Position numbers and translations under genes: made by a program. Below, in pieces: positions 55,408 to 64,000 of a DNA stretch of 64,000 nucleotides. The notes beneath the pieces were generated by a model that saw only the letters and a list, made by a program, of their open reading frames with translations, was not told where the DNA came from and searched no databases. The stretch is taken from NCBI GenBank assembly GCA_965200795.1, contig CBDAVB010000001.1, positions 228,433-292,432 on the forward strand. Direction: 5' to 3'. This DNA comes from Parashewanella sp965200795 (lineage in GTDB: Bacteria; Pseudomonadota; Gammaproteobacteria; Enterobacterales; Shewanellaceae). Positions within the stretch are counted from its first letter, which is position 1, and every line of letters starts with the position of its first letter.

Positions 55408-56376
55408 ATGGAAAATATCTTAACCATTGATTTAAAGGCGATTTTGCACTCAAAACGCGCCAACATCTACTACCTCGAAAAGTGCCGGGTGATGCAAAAG
55501 GACGGCCGGGTTTTGTATCTCACCGAAGCTGCTCACTCTTCAAAAGCAGAAAATCAATATTGGAATATTCCCATCGCTAACACCACCTGTTTGCTATTGG
55601 GCACGGGCACGTCAGTCACCCAGGCCGCGATGCGAATGCTAGCGTCCGCGGGCGTGCTGGTCGGCTTTTGCGGCGGTGGCGGCACGCCCCTTTTAATGGC
55701 GACGGAGATTGAATGGCTGACGCCGCAAAGTGAGTATCGACCGACACAATACCTGCAAAGCTGGATGAGCTTTTGGTTTGACGATGACAAGCGTCTGCGA
55801 GCGGCGAAACAACTGCAACACATGCGCCTGCGGTTTCTGCAAAAAGTCTGGTCGAAAGATAACAGCCTGAAGCAAGAAGGTTTTCAGCTTGATGATTATG
55901 AAATCGAAACCTTACTCAAAAGCTTTCCCGCTGAAATTAATAACGCTGAAAATGTCGGCATGCTGTTACAAAATGAAGCGAGGCTGACCAAAAGACTCTA
56001 TAAAATCGCCGCCACCAGAACAAAATACGGTGACTTTGTTCGTACCAGAGAGGCTGAGGATAACGCCAACGCCTTTTTAAATCACGGTAATTATTTAGCC
56101 TATGGATTAGCCGCCACCTCACTCTGGGTATTAGGCATTCCGCATGGTTTTGCGGTCATGCACGGCAAAACCCGCCGTGGCGCGCTGGTCTTTGACGTTG
56201 CCGATCTCATCAAAGACGCCTTAGTTCTGCCGTGGGCGTTTATCTGCGCTAAAGAGGGAGCGACCGAGCAGGAATTTCGCCAGCAGTGCCTGCAAGCTTT
56301 TACCGATCACAAAGCGTTAGATTTTATGTTTGATCAGATTAAAGCCTTAGCCCTTAACGAGCACCGGGAGCAATAA
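55408..56376 (+). CDS. cas1: CRISPR-associated endonuclease Cas1, subtype I-F
   Basis: 322 aa if begun at ATG 55408 (MENILTIDLKAILHSKRANI), which matches the start of I-F Cas1 proteins; a longer frame opens at ATG 55342 with no family support. Cas1 with Cas2 integrates new spacers. The I-F signature IPIANTTCLLLGTGTSVTQA and GFCGGGGTP is present. Metal ligands are seen as Glu190 (LLQNEARL), His252 (AVMHGKTRRG), and Asp263/Asp266 (VFDVADLIKD), the first at the same number as in the characterised Pseudomonas enzyme. First gene of a six-gene operon, with cas2-3 starting 4 bp after its stop. Its GC content looks higher than that of the downstream effector genes. Confidence 0.96.
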   Translation: MENILTIDLKAILHSKRANIYYLEKCRVMQKDGRVLYLTEAAHSSKAENQYWNIPIANTTCLLLGTGTSVTQAAMRMLASAGVLVGFCGGGGTPLLMATEIEWLTPQSEYRPTQYLQSWMSFWFDDDKRLRAAKQLQHMRLRFLQKVWSKDNSLKQEGFQLDDYEIETLLKSFPAEINNAENVGMLLQNEARLTKRLYKIAATRTKYGDFVRTREAEDNANAFLNHGNYLAYGLAATSLWVLGIPHGFAVMHGKTRRGALVFDVADLIKDALVLPWAFICAKEGATEQEFRQQCLQAFTDHKALDFMFDQIKALALNEHREQ

Positions 56377-56380
56377 GCCG

Positions 56381-59300
56381 ATGATGGTCACCTTTGTTTC
56401 CCAGTGCACTAAAAACGCCCGCAAGAAAACACGCCGGGTACTAGACGCCTTTGCCGACCGCATCGGCGACAACACATGGCAGACGGTCATTACTCAGGAA
56501 GGTTTGCAAGCGGTTCGTAAATTACTGCGTAAAACCGCCAGTAAAAATACGGCGGTGAGTTGTCACTGGATACGCTCAAGATCTCGTAGTGAGTTGGTTT
56601 GGGTAGTCGGAAGAAGAAATGCTTTTGGCGCATCAGGCAGAGTTCCGGTGAATACCACAAAAAGAGTCTTGCTTGGCAATGAGTGGGAAACTGGTTGGAC
56701 TCTAGCTACTTCTATTCAAATACTTTCTACTTTAGCTGCATTACTGCACGACCTTGGTAAAGCGACAATTGGCTTTCAAAAAAAGTTAAAGGCTACCAAT
56801 AAACTACAAGCAGATCCTTATAGACATGAGTGGATATCATTAAGGTTATTTGAAGCGATGATTTCAGGTTGCTCCGATGATAAAGAATGGCTACAACGAC
56901 TTGTAAATTTTGATGTTTATCAAAAAGAATATCCAGATTGGATTATTGAGATTCAAAATGATTACGAGGGAAAAAAAGGTGGTTTTGAACACTTCCCACC
57001 TCTAGCTCGGCTGGTTGCTTGGCTGATTGTGACACACCACAGGTTACCTTTTGAAGAAAAGGATTTTTACAAATCCCGAGAAGGGTTAAGGGAGCACACA
57101 AGGTTTTTACAACCTGATTTACAGCGGTTCTATAAAAATTTGCAGCCGTATAAGCATTGGGTAAGAAACGAAAAAGCTTGTGAAGAAAGAACTGACGTTT
57201 TTAATTTCTGGCAATTTACGGTACAAGTTACCAGTAGTGCTCAATGGTTAAAAGCGATCAAGCGGTGGTCGTCGAAAGCTTTAAGACATCCTGCGTTATT
57301 TCAGTTACCTAAAGATAATAACCCTTTATTAATGCAGCTTTCTCGCTTGTGTTTGATGGTTGGAGATCATAATTACTCCAGCCTAGATATAGATGATAAA
57401 AAAAGAGTTTCAGGTGATAAAAAACTAGCTTCGAAGTTAATTGCAAATACAGACAGGAGAACTGGCTTAGCTAAACAATCATTGGATGAACATTTACTGG
57501 GTGTGGCATCTTTTACTTCAGCGTTCGCAAGGTTGTTACCTCAGTTTTCTGAAGAAATGCCATATTTAGAATCGCTTTCAGAACTAACTAAGCATACCAG
57601 TATTGACCGTTTTCAATGGCAAAACAAAGCGTTTAACTTGGTCAAAAAGCATAGAAAAGAAGCAAGAAAGCAAGGCTTTTTCGCTGTTAACCTAGCGAGT
57701 ACTGGCTGTGGTAAAACACTTGGTAATGCTAGGGTTATGGCAGCGCTAGCAGATCCTGAAAAAGGTTGTCGCTTCACCATTGCTTTAGGCTTAAGAGTCT
57801 TAACCATGCAAACAGGGCAAGCATTAAGAGCAAAGCTCGATTTAGATGCAACATCGCTTGCTGTTTTAGTGGGAGGTAGTGCAACTAAAACTTTATTTGA
57901 GTTACAGCAAAATGAATTGACAGAGAACAACGATTCTAGCCAAATGTTTGATACAGGTAGTGAGTCAGAGCATGATTTAGTGTTTGATCAGGTTGATTAT
58001 GAGCACTGTGCCATTGATGAAGAAACGCTTGGAACCATTATCCGCGATCCGAAAGCCAAAAAGCTTCTTTATGCCCCATTAGTTTCTTGCACCATAGATC
58101 ACCTTATGTCAGCCACTGAAGCCAGCAAGGGAGGGCGTCATATAGCGCCGATGTTAAGGTTGTTGACTAGTGATCTAGTCCTCGATGAACCTGATGACTT
58201 CGATCAAAATGATTTGCCTGCTTTAAGTCGATTAGTTCATATGGCGGGAATGCTTGGTAGTAATGTTCTGCTTTCATCTGCAACTTTAACTCCAGATCTT
58301 GTCGAAGGTTTATTTATAGCCTACCAGAAAGGCCGCAGATATTGGCTGCATAACTTAGGTGAAAAGAGTGAGCATATTTACTGCGGGTGGTTTGATGAAT
58401 TTGACCAAAAACTAGAAGCCTGCCAAAGTTTACATGAATTCCAGCAGCAACATAACAAATTTATTAATAAACGTGTGAAGAAGCTTGATGCGCTTGCGTC
58501 AAGAAGAATCGGGCAAATTCTGCCGTGTGAGTTACCTAAGCCACCGGAAAACCAAATGATTCATTATCCCATCTTGGCTGAAAAGATTCTTAATGCTGCT
58601 ATTGAATTACATCATCAACATTCTGAGAAATGTGTACAGTTAGGGAAAACGGCATCAATTGGATTAATCAGAGTCGCAAATATAGATCCAATGTATTCTT
58701 TGGCCAAGGCATTATATGGAATTAATCAGCCGGAAAGTACTCAAATCCATTTATGTTGCTACCACGCAAGGCAGCTTCTATTGTTGCGCAGCCAGTTGGA
58801 AAATAAGCTAGATAGATTGCTTGACCGCACTAAATATTCATCATTATTTGAGCATTCAGAAATAAAACAGGCTACCCAATTCAGTAATGCGAAGCACCAT
58901 GTATTTATCGTCTTGGCGACTTCAGTAGCAGAAGTTGGACGAGATCACGATTACGACTGGGCGATCGTCGAACCTTCTTCTATGCGTTCAATTATTCAGC
59001 TGGTGGGTCGTGTTTGGCGGCATAGGCCTGAAAAAGTAGCTAACAAAGCCAATGTTTATATCTTAGAGAAAAATATAAAGGCGCTAAAACAAGGTAATCA
59101 GCATGATGGTGTGTTTAATCGCCCAGGTTTTGAATCGGTTAAACATCAATTAAAGACTCATAGCTGTAGCGAGCTTATCCCCGATGAATTTTTAAAAAAT
59201 ATTAACGCTGTTCCAAGAATTCAAAAAAATGAACCATTAAGAGCTCAAAAGCAGCTAGCCGACCTTGAGCATGAAGTGATGGCTAATTTGCTCAATAACA

Positions 59301-59728
59301 AAAAATTGAATTATGTAAATGCTTGGTGGCAAATTAACTCAGCTACCCAAGCTAATGTTCATTTACAGCTATTAAGTCCTTTTCGATTTTCATCAATTCC
59401 TCAAGAAGATTTTATTGTTCAGCTTGATGATGACACCTCGACAGGTTTGAGATTCCGTTATCAAGAAAAAGCATGGGCTGATCCTATGGGGGAAGATTCT
59501 GTAAACAGCCAAATAACACTGACAGAGTTTGTGAGCGGTAATTTTGGGGTTATGCCTTGGTTGGTTGCAGAATTTGAAGATGCGATTGAGCAATTATCGG
59601 AGCAACTTAATGAAAATGATTTGACCCTATTGGCTAAGCGTTTCGCCACGGTACGTTTAGACGAAAATAAACATTGGTGTTTTCATCCGTGGTTTGGTTT
59701 TTGGCCAACAACCTTATCAGATAAATAG
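56381..59728 (+). CDS. cas3: Cas2-Cas3 fusion, nuclease-helicase of subtype I-F
   Basis: 1115 aa. Residues 1-95 are the Cas2 domain (SQCTKNARKKTRRVLDAFAD, NTAVSCHWIR) that is fused to Cas3 only in I-F. The HD nuclease has HDLGK at 123-127, RHE at 148-150 and THH at 218-220. The helicase has Walker A STGCGKT at 440-446, DEPD at 602-605, SSATLTP near 632-638 and motif VI QLVGRVWRHR at 873-882. It degrades target DNA after recruitment by the Csy complex and partners Cas1 in adaptation. All motifs are intact. Base composition becomes AT-richer around 56570-56600, near the Cas2-Cas3 boundary. Csy1 starts 24 bp downstream. Confidence 0.96.
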   Translation: MMVTFVSQCTKNARKKTRRVLDAFADRIGDNTWQTVITQEGLQAVRKLLRKTASKNTAVSCHWIRSRSRSELVWVVGRRNAFGASGRVPVNTTKRVLLGNEWETGWTLATSIQILSTLAALLHDLGKATIGFQKKLKATNKLQADPYRHEWISLRLFEAMISGCSDDKEWLQRLVNFDVYQKEYPDWIIEIQNDYEGKKGGFEHFPPLARLVAWLIVTHHRLPFEEKDFYKSREGLREHTRFLQPDLQRFYKNLQPYKHWVRNEKACEERTDVFNFWQFTVQVTSSAQWLKAIKRWSSKALRHPALFQLPKDNNPLLMQLSRLCLMVGDHNYSSLDIDDKKRVSGDKKLASKLIANTDRRTGLAKQSLDEHLLGVASFTSAFARLLPQFSEEMPYLESLSELTKHTSIDRFQWQNKAFNLVKKHRKEARKQGFFAVNLASTGCGKTLGNARVMAALADPEKGCRFTIALGLRVLTMQTGQALRAKLDLDATSLAVLVGGSATKTLFELQQNELTENNDSSQMFDTGSESEHDLVFDQVDYEHCAIDEETLGTIIRDPKAKKLLYAPLVSCTIDHLMSATEASKGGRHIAPMLRLLTSDLVLDEPDDFDQNDLPALSRLVHMAGMLGSNVLLSSATLTPDLVEGLFIAYQKGRRYWLHNLGEKSEHIYCGWFDEFDQKLEACQSLHEFQQQHNKFINKRVKKLDALASRRIGQILPCELPKPPENQMIHYPILAEKILNAAIELHHQHSEKCVQLGKTASIGLIRVANIDPMYSLAKALYGINQPESTQIHLCCYHARQLLLLRSQLENKLDRLLDRTKYSSLFEHSEIKQATQFSNAKHHVFIVLATSVAEVGRDHDYDWAIVEPSSMRSIIQLVGRVWRHRPEKVANKANVYILEKNIKALKQGNQHDGVFNRPGFESVKHQLKTHSCSELIPDEFLKNINAVPRIQKNEPLRAQKQLADLEHEVMANLLNNKKLNYVNAWWQINSATQANVHLQLLSPFRFSSIPQEDFIVQLDDDTSTGLRFRYQEKAWADPMGEDSVNSQITLTEFVSGNFGVMPWLVAEFEDAIEQLSEQLNENDLTLLAKRFATVRLDENKHWCFHPWFGFWPTTLSDK

Positions 59729-59752
59729 AACAGACATATAGAAGGAATTATC

Positions 59753-61105
59753 GTGCAACAAATAACAACTGATGATGTTACAGCTGCGATTGACGAGTTC
59801 TTGAAAGCTCAATTGCAAGCTAAGTTAGAGCCACTGGTAAAAAAGAGAGATAAAGTCGACGCAGGCATCGAGCAAGCGATAAAAATTGAGACTGAGATTG
59901 ATACTTTAAAGACTCGTTTTTCTAAAAGTATTTGGCTTGAAAATGCCGCAACAAAAATGGCAAAACAGCTTAAGTTTGGAACGCATATTTCTAAAGGGGT
60001 TCACCCAGACTCTAAAGGTGATAATGTTAACTTCCAAATAAACAGACGGTTGCCAGAGGGCGTTGCCGGAACTCAGTTATTGTCAGAGCCTGAATTAGAT
60101 GCCAACGGCAATGCTGCGGCATTACCTTTAGCGGCTTTTTTTAACATCAACGTAGCAGGCTATAAACTACGACAGCTTATTTTTGCTGATTCACCAGCAT
60201 TAGAAAATGTATTTTCAGAAGAACCTGAGTTATCAAAGTCTTATCAAATGGCTTTTAAACGTGCTTTAACTGGTGATAAAGATACCGCCAAAAGTCATGA
60301 AAGGAATAAGCAAATTTTATGGCCTTTAGATGAAGCCATTGCCGATAATAACTATCGTTGCTTGACCCCATTGTACCCTTCAGCGCTGACACACGCTGTT
60401 TACCATAAAATCAATGGCAGTCGTTTTAGTGAGGAAAATAAGCAAGCGAGGGATAACCGTAAAAAGAAAACAGCAGAGCAAAAATCTTATGTTTCCATTG
60501 TTAATTTAGTAATCACAAAGCTTGGAGGAGCAAACTCTCAAAATGTCAGTATATTAACTGCGAAGCAAACTGGTAAGAATTACCTTTTAGAATCTCTGCC
60601 ACCGAGTTATGAACGTCAGCACGAATATCATATTAAAAAATCAGATTCAGACTTCTTCAACAATAACTTGGCTTATCACTGCTGGTTTGGTTTAAAAAAC
60701 TTATTTGAAGTTGTGGAGTCATCTAAAAATGTCATGGAGATTCGAGACAAGCGTAAACAGGCGCTTGGGTTAATCATAGGGCAAATTTTCCAGCAGGCGG
60801 AGTATATCCAAACCCATTATCCAGCAGGTTGGAGTGAAGAATATCAATTGGTGATGTCACAAAAGTATTGGCTTGATTCCAGACGTTCAGCGCTAGATGG
60901 GCAGGAAGACTTTAGACTTAAACGTGATCAAAATGACTGGGGTGAAGAGGTGATGCAGTATTTCGCCAACTGGCTGAATAAACAGTTAAAAGCAAAGTTT
61001 TCAGAGCAAAAGATGGAGTTCGACGATGCTGAATACGGTGAGTGGTTAAGAGAAATGAAATCGGCAATAAAAGCCAGCCAACGTGCGCAGCAAGGAGTCT
61101 TTTAA
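59753..61105 (+). CDS. csy1: Csy1 (Cas8f), large subunit of the I-F Cascade
   Basis: 450 aa, starting at GTG 59753 with AAGGA six bases upstream. Recognised by operon position and family features: FGTHISKGVHPDSKGDNVNF, SALTHAVYHKINGSRFSEEN, and the C-terminal GWSEEYQLVMSQKYWLDSRR segment. Csy1 with Csy2 binds the 5' handle of the crRNA and reads the PAM. Length is typical. Its stop overlaps the csy2 start by one base (TAATG). Confidence 0.93.
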   Translation: MQQITTDDVTAAIDEFLKAQLQAKLEPLVKKRDKVDAGIEQAIKIETEIDTLKTRFSKSIWLENAATKMAKQLKFGTHISKGVHPDSKGDNVNFQINRRLPEGVAGTQLLSEPELDANGNAAALPLAAFFNINVAGYKLRQLIFADSPALENVFSEEPELSKSYQMAFKRALTGDKDTAKSHERNKQILWPLDEAIADNNYRCLTPLYPSALTHAVYHKINGSRFSEENKQARDNRKKKTAEQKSYVSIVNLVITKLGGANSQNVSILTAKQTGKNYLLESLPPSYERQHEYHIKKSDSDFFNNNLAYHCWFGLKNLFEVVESSKNVMEIRDKRKQALGLIIGQIFQQAEYIQTHYPAGWSEEYQLVMSQKYWLDSRRSALDGQEDFRLKRDQNDWGEEVMQYFANWLNKQLKAKFSEQKMEFDDAEYGEWLREMKSAIKASQRAQQGVF

Positions 61106-62028
61106 TGAAGGAAATCGATTTTTACTTAGTGCTTAACCGCATCAATATTCAAAATGCAAATTCGGTATCCAGCCCGCTAACTTACGGGTTTCCCGCAATG
61201 AGTGGTTTTCTCGGTATGGTACATGCTTTGCAGAGAAAGATGCCTTTCGAAGTTGGCTTAAGTTTTGAGGGGGCTTTAATTGCTTGTCATAACATAAATG
61301 TAAGACGCTACCGTCAAAACAGTTATAGTGATTACACCTTTAATCAAAGCCGTAACCCGATAAAAAAAGATGGTAAGACGGCTTCGATTATTGAAGAGGG
61401 CAAACTTGATTTAACCGTTAGCTTAGTTATCCCTGTAGCGTGTGAAGATTTAGATGATGTGGACTGGCTAAACGATAGTCAGAATCAAAGTGGTTTTATT
61501 GCGTGGGCACGTAATACCGTTTCACAAAATCGAGTTGCAGGTGGTAGCGTCTTTGATATTACTGATGTTTCTGTTATCCCACAAGAAGCGTTAGAAACAT
61601 GTAAATCTCTGCTATCGCCAGCTTTTGTGTTGATGGATGCGAGTAGTGAGTTAGCTGATATTGTTGATGAAATGCAGCAAAATGTACCTGAAGCAACTGC
61701 GCTGGATGCCTTGATTGAAGTATCAACCTTGAACCACCAACCCGTTATCGACTCCAAAGGCAAACTTGAATGGCAAACGAAAAGTGTTAAGCAAGGTCGA
61801 GGCTGGTTAGTACCAATGCCAGTTGGTTTTCAAGCTATCTCGCGATTATATGATGCAGGCATGATGCAAGAGTGTCGTACCTCTGAATATCCATCACAGT
61901 TTGTTGAAGCCTTGTATGGCCTTGGTAAATGGGTATTCCCTTACAGTATTTCAAATTTAGAGCAAGCTTTCTGGCAAATGACCGACAACGATGAAGGCTT
62001 ATACCTTATTCAGCAAGATAAAGATTAA
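61105..62028 (+). CDS. csy2: Csy2 (Cas5f) subunit of the I-F Cascade
   Basis: 307 aa. ATG 61105 shares its A with the csy1 stop, and AAGGAG lies eight bases upstream. The N-terminus (LVLNRINIQNANSVSSPLTY, then GFPAMSGFLGMVHAL) is the characteristic Csy2 start. The C-terminal part includes GRGWLVPMPVGFQAISRLY and PYSISNLEQAFW. Together with Csy1 it caps the 5' handle of crRNA. Intact and of normal length. Confidence 0.95.
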   Translation: MKEIDFYLVLNRINIQNANSVSSPLTYGFPAMSGFLGMVHALQRKMPFEVGLSFEGALIACHNINVRRYRQNSYSDYTFNQSRNPIKKDGKTASIIEEGKLDLTVSLVIPVACEDLDDVDWLNDSQNQSGFIAWARNTVSQNRVAGGSVFDITDVSVIPQEALETCKSLLSPAFVLMDASSELADIVDEMQQNVPEATALDALIEVSTLNHQPVIDSKGKLEWQTKSVKQGRGWLVPMPVGFQAISRLYDAGMMQECRTSEYPSQFVEALYGLGKWVFPYSISNLEQAFWQMTDNDEGLYLIQQDKD

Positions 62029-62044
62029 ATACAAGGAGTGAAAA

Positions 62045-63062
62045 ATGACCAAATTATCTACCGCAAGCGTTTTAGCTTTTGAGCGTAACTTAGACATCTC
62101 TGATGCAGTGTTCAGCCAATATAATAGTGAACAAACTAGCTCGGAGGTAAATATCGTTGAAGTTAAAGAAAAATCGGTACGAGGAACGATTTCAAATCGT
62201 TTGAAAGGTTCTGCTGCTGATTCTGCAAAAATTGATAATCAAATCCAAAATGCGAACCCACAAAACTGTTGATTCAGCTATGTTGGATGCTGATAAGGAC
62301 ACGCTACGAGTAAACTTTAGCTGTAAAGTTCTGCCTTTTGATGGTTCGCCTAATGTATGTAATAACCTTGATTATTTACAAAGAGTAAAAGAAGTCGTAT
62401 CTGAGTACCTGAATGAAAACGGTATTGAGGAATTAGCTAAGCGTTATGCGACTAACCTTGTTAATGCTCGGTGGTTATGGCGCAACCGTGTTGGAAGTGA
62501 AACAGTAAAAGTCACATTAAGCTGCAAATTGAACGGCGAAGAGCAAAAAGTGTCCTTTTCTAATACTCGTAATATGAGCTTACGTGATTTTAACCTGCAA
62601 GACGAGAAGCTCTCCAACGTCGCCTCATGGATTGAAACAGGGCTAAAAGGTGAGGCATTTGTCCTGATTAATATTGAAGCTGATGCGTACTTGGGCAAAG
62701 GTCAGGAAGTGTATCCTTCGCAAGAATTAGTATTAGATACGGGGAATAAGAAAAGTAAAATTTTATATCGCTTGGCTCAGTCAACAAATCAAGCTGGAAT
62801 GCATTCACAAAAAGTGGGGAATGCCATTCGCTGTATTGATACATGGTATAGCGATGAAGTGACTAACCCTATTGCCGTTGAACCTTATGGCGCAGTAACT
62901 ACCTTAGGCACGGCTTTCCGTCAACCAAAACAGAAAATGGATTTTTACAGTCTTTTTGATAACTGGGTATTAAAAGGTGAAAAACCAGCACTGGAGCAGC
63001 AACATTATGTGATGGCGGTTCTCATTAGAGGTGGAGTATTTGGTGCACCAAGTAAGGAGTAA
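62045..63062 (+). pseudogene. csy3: Csy3 (Cas7f) backbone subunit, frameshifted
   Basis: ATG 62045 (AAGGAG upstream) opens a 75-aa frame beginning MTKLSTASVLAFERNLDISD, the usual Csy3 start, ending at TGA 62270-62272. The rest of Csy3 continues in the next frame to 63062 (TVDSAMLDADKDTLRVNFSC, RWLWRNR, GAVTTLGTAFRQP). Removing one A from the AAAA run at 62262-62265 turns PQNC-stop into PQTVDSAMLD and restores about 338 aa, the normal length. Csy3 forms the six-copy crRNA filament, so an unrepaired frameshift would abolish interference. Sequencing error, slippage at the A-run, or true decay are all possible. csy4 follows with its own ribosome site. Confidence 0.9.
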
Positions 63063-63065
63063 ACC

Positions 63066-63644
63066 ATGAAAGTTTACCAAGACATAACCTTACTGCCAGC
63101 CGATGACATTGGCTTGTATTTTTTATGGGAAAAGGTTTACCAACAATTGCACTTAGCGTTAGTTGAACAGCAGGTTGATAAAAACGTCACTGATATCGGT
63201 ATCACTTTTCCCAAATATAGTGTTGAACCTAAAAGTCTCGGAAACAAAATTCGCATATTTGCTGAAACAGAATCAAGACTTAACCAACTCGCGCTTTCTA
63301 AATGGCTTAGTCGGTTAACCGATTATGTTCATTTAGCTTCAATAAAAGAAGTGCCAGAAAACATAAAAGGTTATGAACGTTTTGTTAGGCAGCAGGCAAA
63401 GGCCACACCAGAGCGAGCGGCAAGACGGGCGGCAAAAAAACAAGGAATAAGTTATGAGCAAGCACTGGAAGTTCGACAACATGTAGTGCCAAAGTTGCCG
63501 GATCTTCCTTATTTAAAATTACGCAGCCTTAGTAAGGATGAAACTTTCTCACTTTTTATCCGTCATGAAGCCTTGACTGATAAAACTTCAGGTCTGTTTA
63601 GTACCTACGGCCTAAGCAAAGGAGGCACTTTACCTAAGTTTTAA
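63066..63644 (+). CDS. csy4: Csy4 (Cas6f), crRNA-processing endoribonuclease
   Basis: 192 aa. ATG 63066 follows TAAGGAG, which overlaps the csy3 stop. It cuts the repeat hairpin of pre-crRNA and remains on its 3' end. The catalytic His29 lies in YQQLHLALVEQQ, at the same number as in the Pseudomonas enzyme. The arginine-rich helix (FVRQQAKATPERAARRAAKK, about 106-125) binds the repeat stem. The C-terminus has FSLFIRHE and YGLSKGGTLPKF, the family ending. Fully intact despite the csy3 lesion. Confidence 0.96.
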   Translation: MKVYQDITLLPADDIGLYFLWEKVYQQLHLALVEQQVDKNVTDIGITFPKYSVEPKSLGNKIRIFAETESRLNQLALSKWLSRLTDYVHLASIKEVPENIKGYERFVRQQAKATPERAARRAAKKQGISYEQALEVRQHVVPKLPDLPYLKLRSLSKDETFSLFIRHEALTDKTSGLFSTYGLSKGGTLPKF

Positions 63645-63686
63645 TGTCAGCCTTACTGGTAATACATTGAAATATATGGATTTGTA

Positions 63687-63706
63687 ACTCCTATGCAGAC
63701 AGGAGT
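63687..63706 (+). terminator. Weak hairpin after the cas operon
   Basis: ACTCCT (63687-63692) pairs with AGGAGT (63701-63706) around an 8-base loop. No strong T-tract follows, so termination is doubtful. Confidence 0.3.
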
Positions 63707-63891
63707 CCAGTGTCTTTGTAAACTTCGAAGAAGTTTTGATTTTTAATCCGTTACTCAGAAAGCGACGGGGAACGCACTAGATATTCGCTAACAACATGAG
63801 GAGTGAAATAAACTTAAATAAAGGCGATGTAATTACCGGATTTACGTGAGGTTTTAACCCTTATTTTTATGCTCTTTAACAAATATTTAAA

Positions 63892-63904
63892 AATCAATAG
63901 GTTG
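63892..63904 (+). promoter_or_regulatory. IHF consensus match in the leader
   Basis: AATCAATAGGTTG fits the IHF consensus WATCAANNNNTTR at every defined position. It lies 84 bp before the putative first repeat. IHF bending of the leader is known to be needed for spacer integration in type I-F and I-E systems. Confidence 0.6.
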
Positions 63905-63924
63905 CAGTTGGTGTTTTTTTGAAA

Positions 63925-63946
63925 GGTATTTTTAGGTAAAAATACC
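63925..63946. promoter_or_regulatory. Perfect palindrome in the leader
   Basis: GGTATTTTTA at 63925-63934 and its exact complement TAAAAATACC at 63937-63946 flank GG. Possible operator or cruciform; function unknown. Confidence 0.5.
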
Positions 63947-63988
63947 TAAAACACTTGCTGTAACTTATTTTTTGCTTCAAAATCTCTT

Positions 63989-64000
63989 GTCAGCTGCCGC
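63989..64000 (+). CRISPR. Putative start of the first I-F repeat, cut by the window end
   Basis: GTCAGCTGCCGC begins with G and places CTGCC at positions 6-10, where the I-F repeat (GTTCACTGCCGTATAGGCAG type) has its stem. The matching GGCAG arm would lie beyond the window. Only 12 bases are visible, so this rests on position and the half-stem. Confidence 0.45.

Larger units (their letters stand above)
63645..63988 (+). promoter_or_regulatory. CRISPR leader region
   Basis: 344 noncoding bases between csy4 and the putative first repeat. AT-rich toward the 3' end, as expected for a leader that holds the array promoter and integration signals. It includes a weak hairpin, an IHF-like site and a perfect palindrome listed separately. 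Confidence 0.75.

Noticed and set aside
62232..63062. A separate 276-aa gene within the cas operon
   Set aside because: It is the main body of csy3 after the one-base frameshift, not an independent gene.

Overview
The window looks like a chromosomal segment of a host-associated gammaproteobacterium. Ordinary gammaproteobacterial genes (an RsmB-type rRNA methyltransferase, D-Ala-D-Ala ligase, an UshA-like lipoprotein, an AidB-type acyl-CoA dehydrogenase, a type I-F CRISPR-Cas operon) alternate with very large lineage-specific genes. The large proteins are of kinds typical of bacteria living in eukaryotes: PPR-like and ankyrin-like repeats, long alpha-solenoids, kinase domains and nuclear-localisation-like motifs. 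I cannot name the genus from sequence alone.

Layout. 1-3.2 kb: the tail of a DsbA-like gene, a complete ISL3-family insertion sequence with a perfect 8-bp target duplication, and two small paralogous unknown genes. 4.1-12.8 kb: rRNA methyltransferase, a first giant solenoid gene, ddl, and an SDR/AraC pair. 12.9-18.3 kb: a 767-aa protein with NLS-like basic clusters and an in-frame hexanucleotide microsatellite, then an ankyrin-like protein. 19.6-27.9 kb: two tandem giant solenoid paralogues, the second frameshifted near its 3' end. 28.3-39.5 kb: three PPR-like genes, each ending in an SMR-like domain. 39.8-42.6 kb: carboxylesterase and UshA-like nucleotidase. 42.7-51.5 kb: two solenoid-kinase fusions flanking aidB. 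52.0-55.1 kb: a fourth PPR-SMR gene, built from 17 exact-period 42-aa repeats. 55.4-64 kb: cas1, cas2-3, csy1, csy2, a frameshifted csy3, csy4 and the CRISPR leader. The window appears to end 12 bases into the first CRISPR repeat.

The most unusual content is the cluster of four bacterial PPR-SMR-like proteins. This architecture is otherwise best known from plant organelle RNA-processing factors. Beside them lie five large solenoid proteins that share a short N-terminal beta-type module, two of which carry C-terminal protein-kinase-like domains. My inference is a lineage-specific arsenal of RNA-binding or RNA-cutting and signalling proteins, possibly delivered to a host. The window holds no secretion genes and I see no classical signal peptides on these proteins.

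Three families of palindromic MITE-like intergenic elements (called PR-A, PR-B and PR-C here) fill most long gaps and repeatedly abut stop codons of the large genes. I found no tRNA or rRNA gene. All family assignments come from reading motifs, not from database searches.
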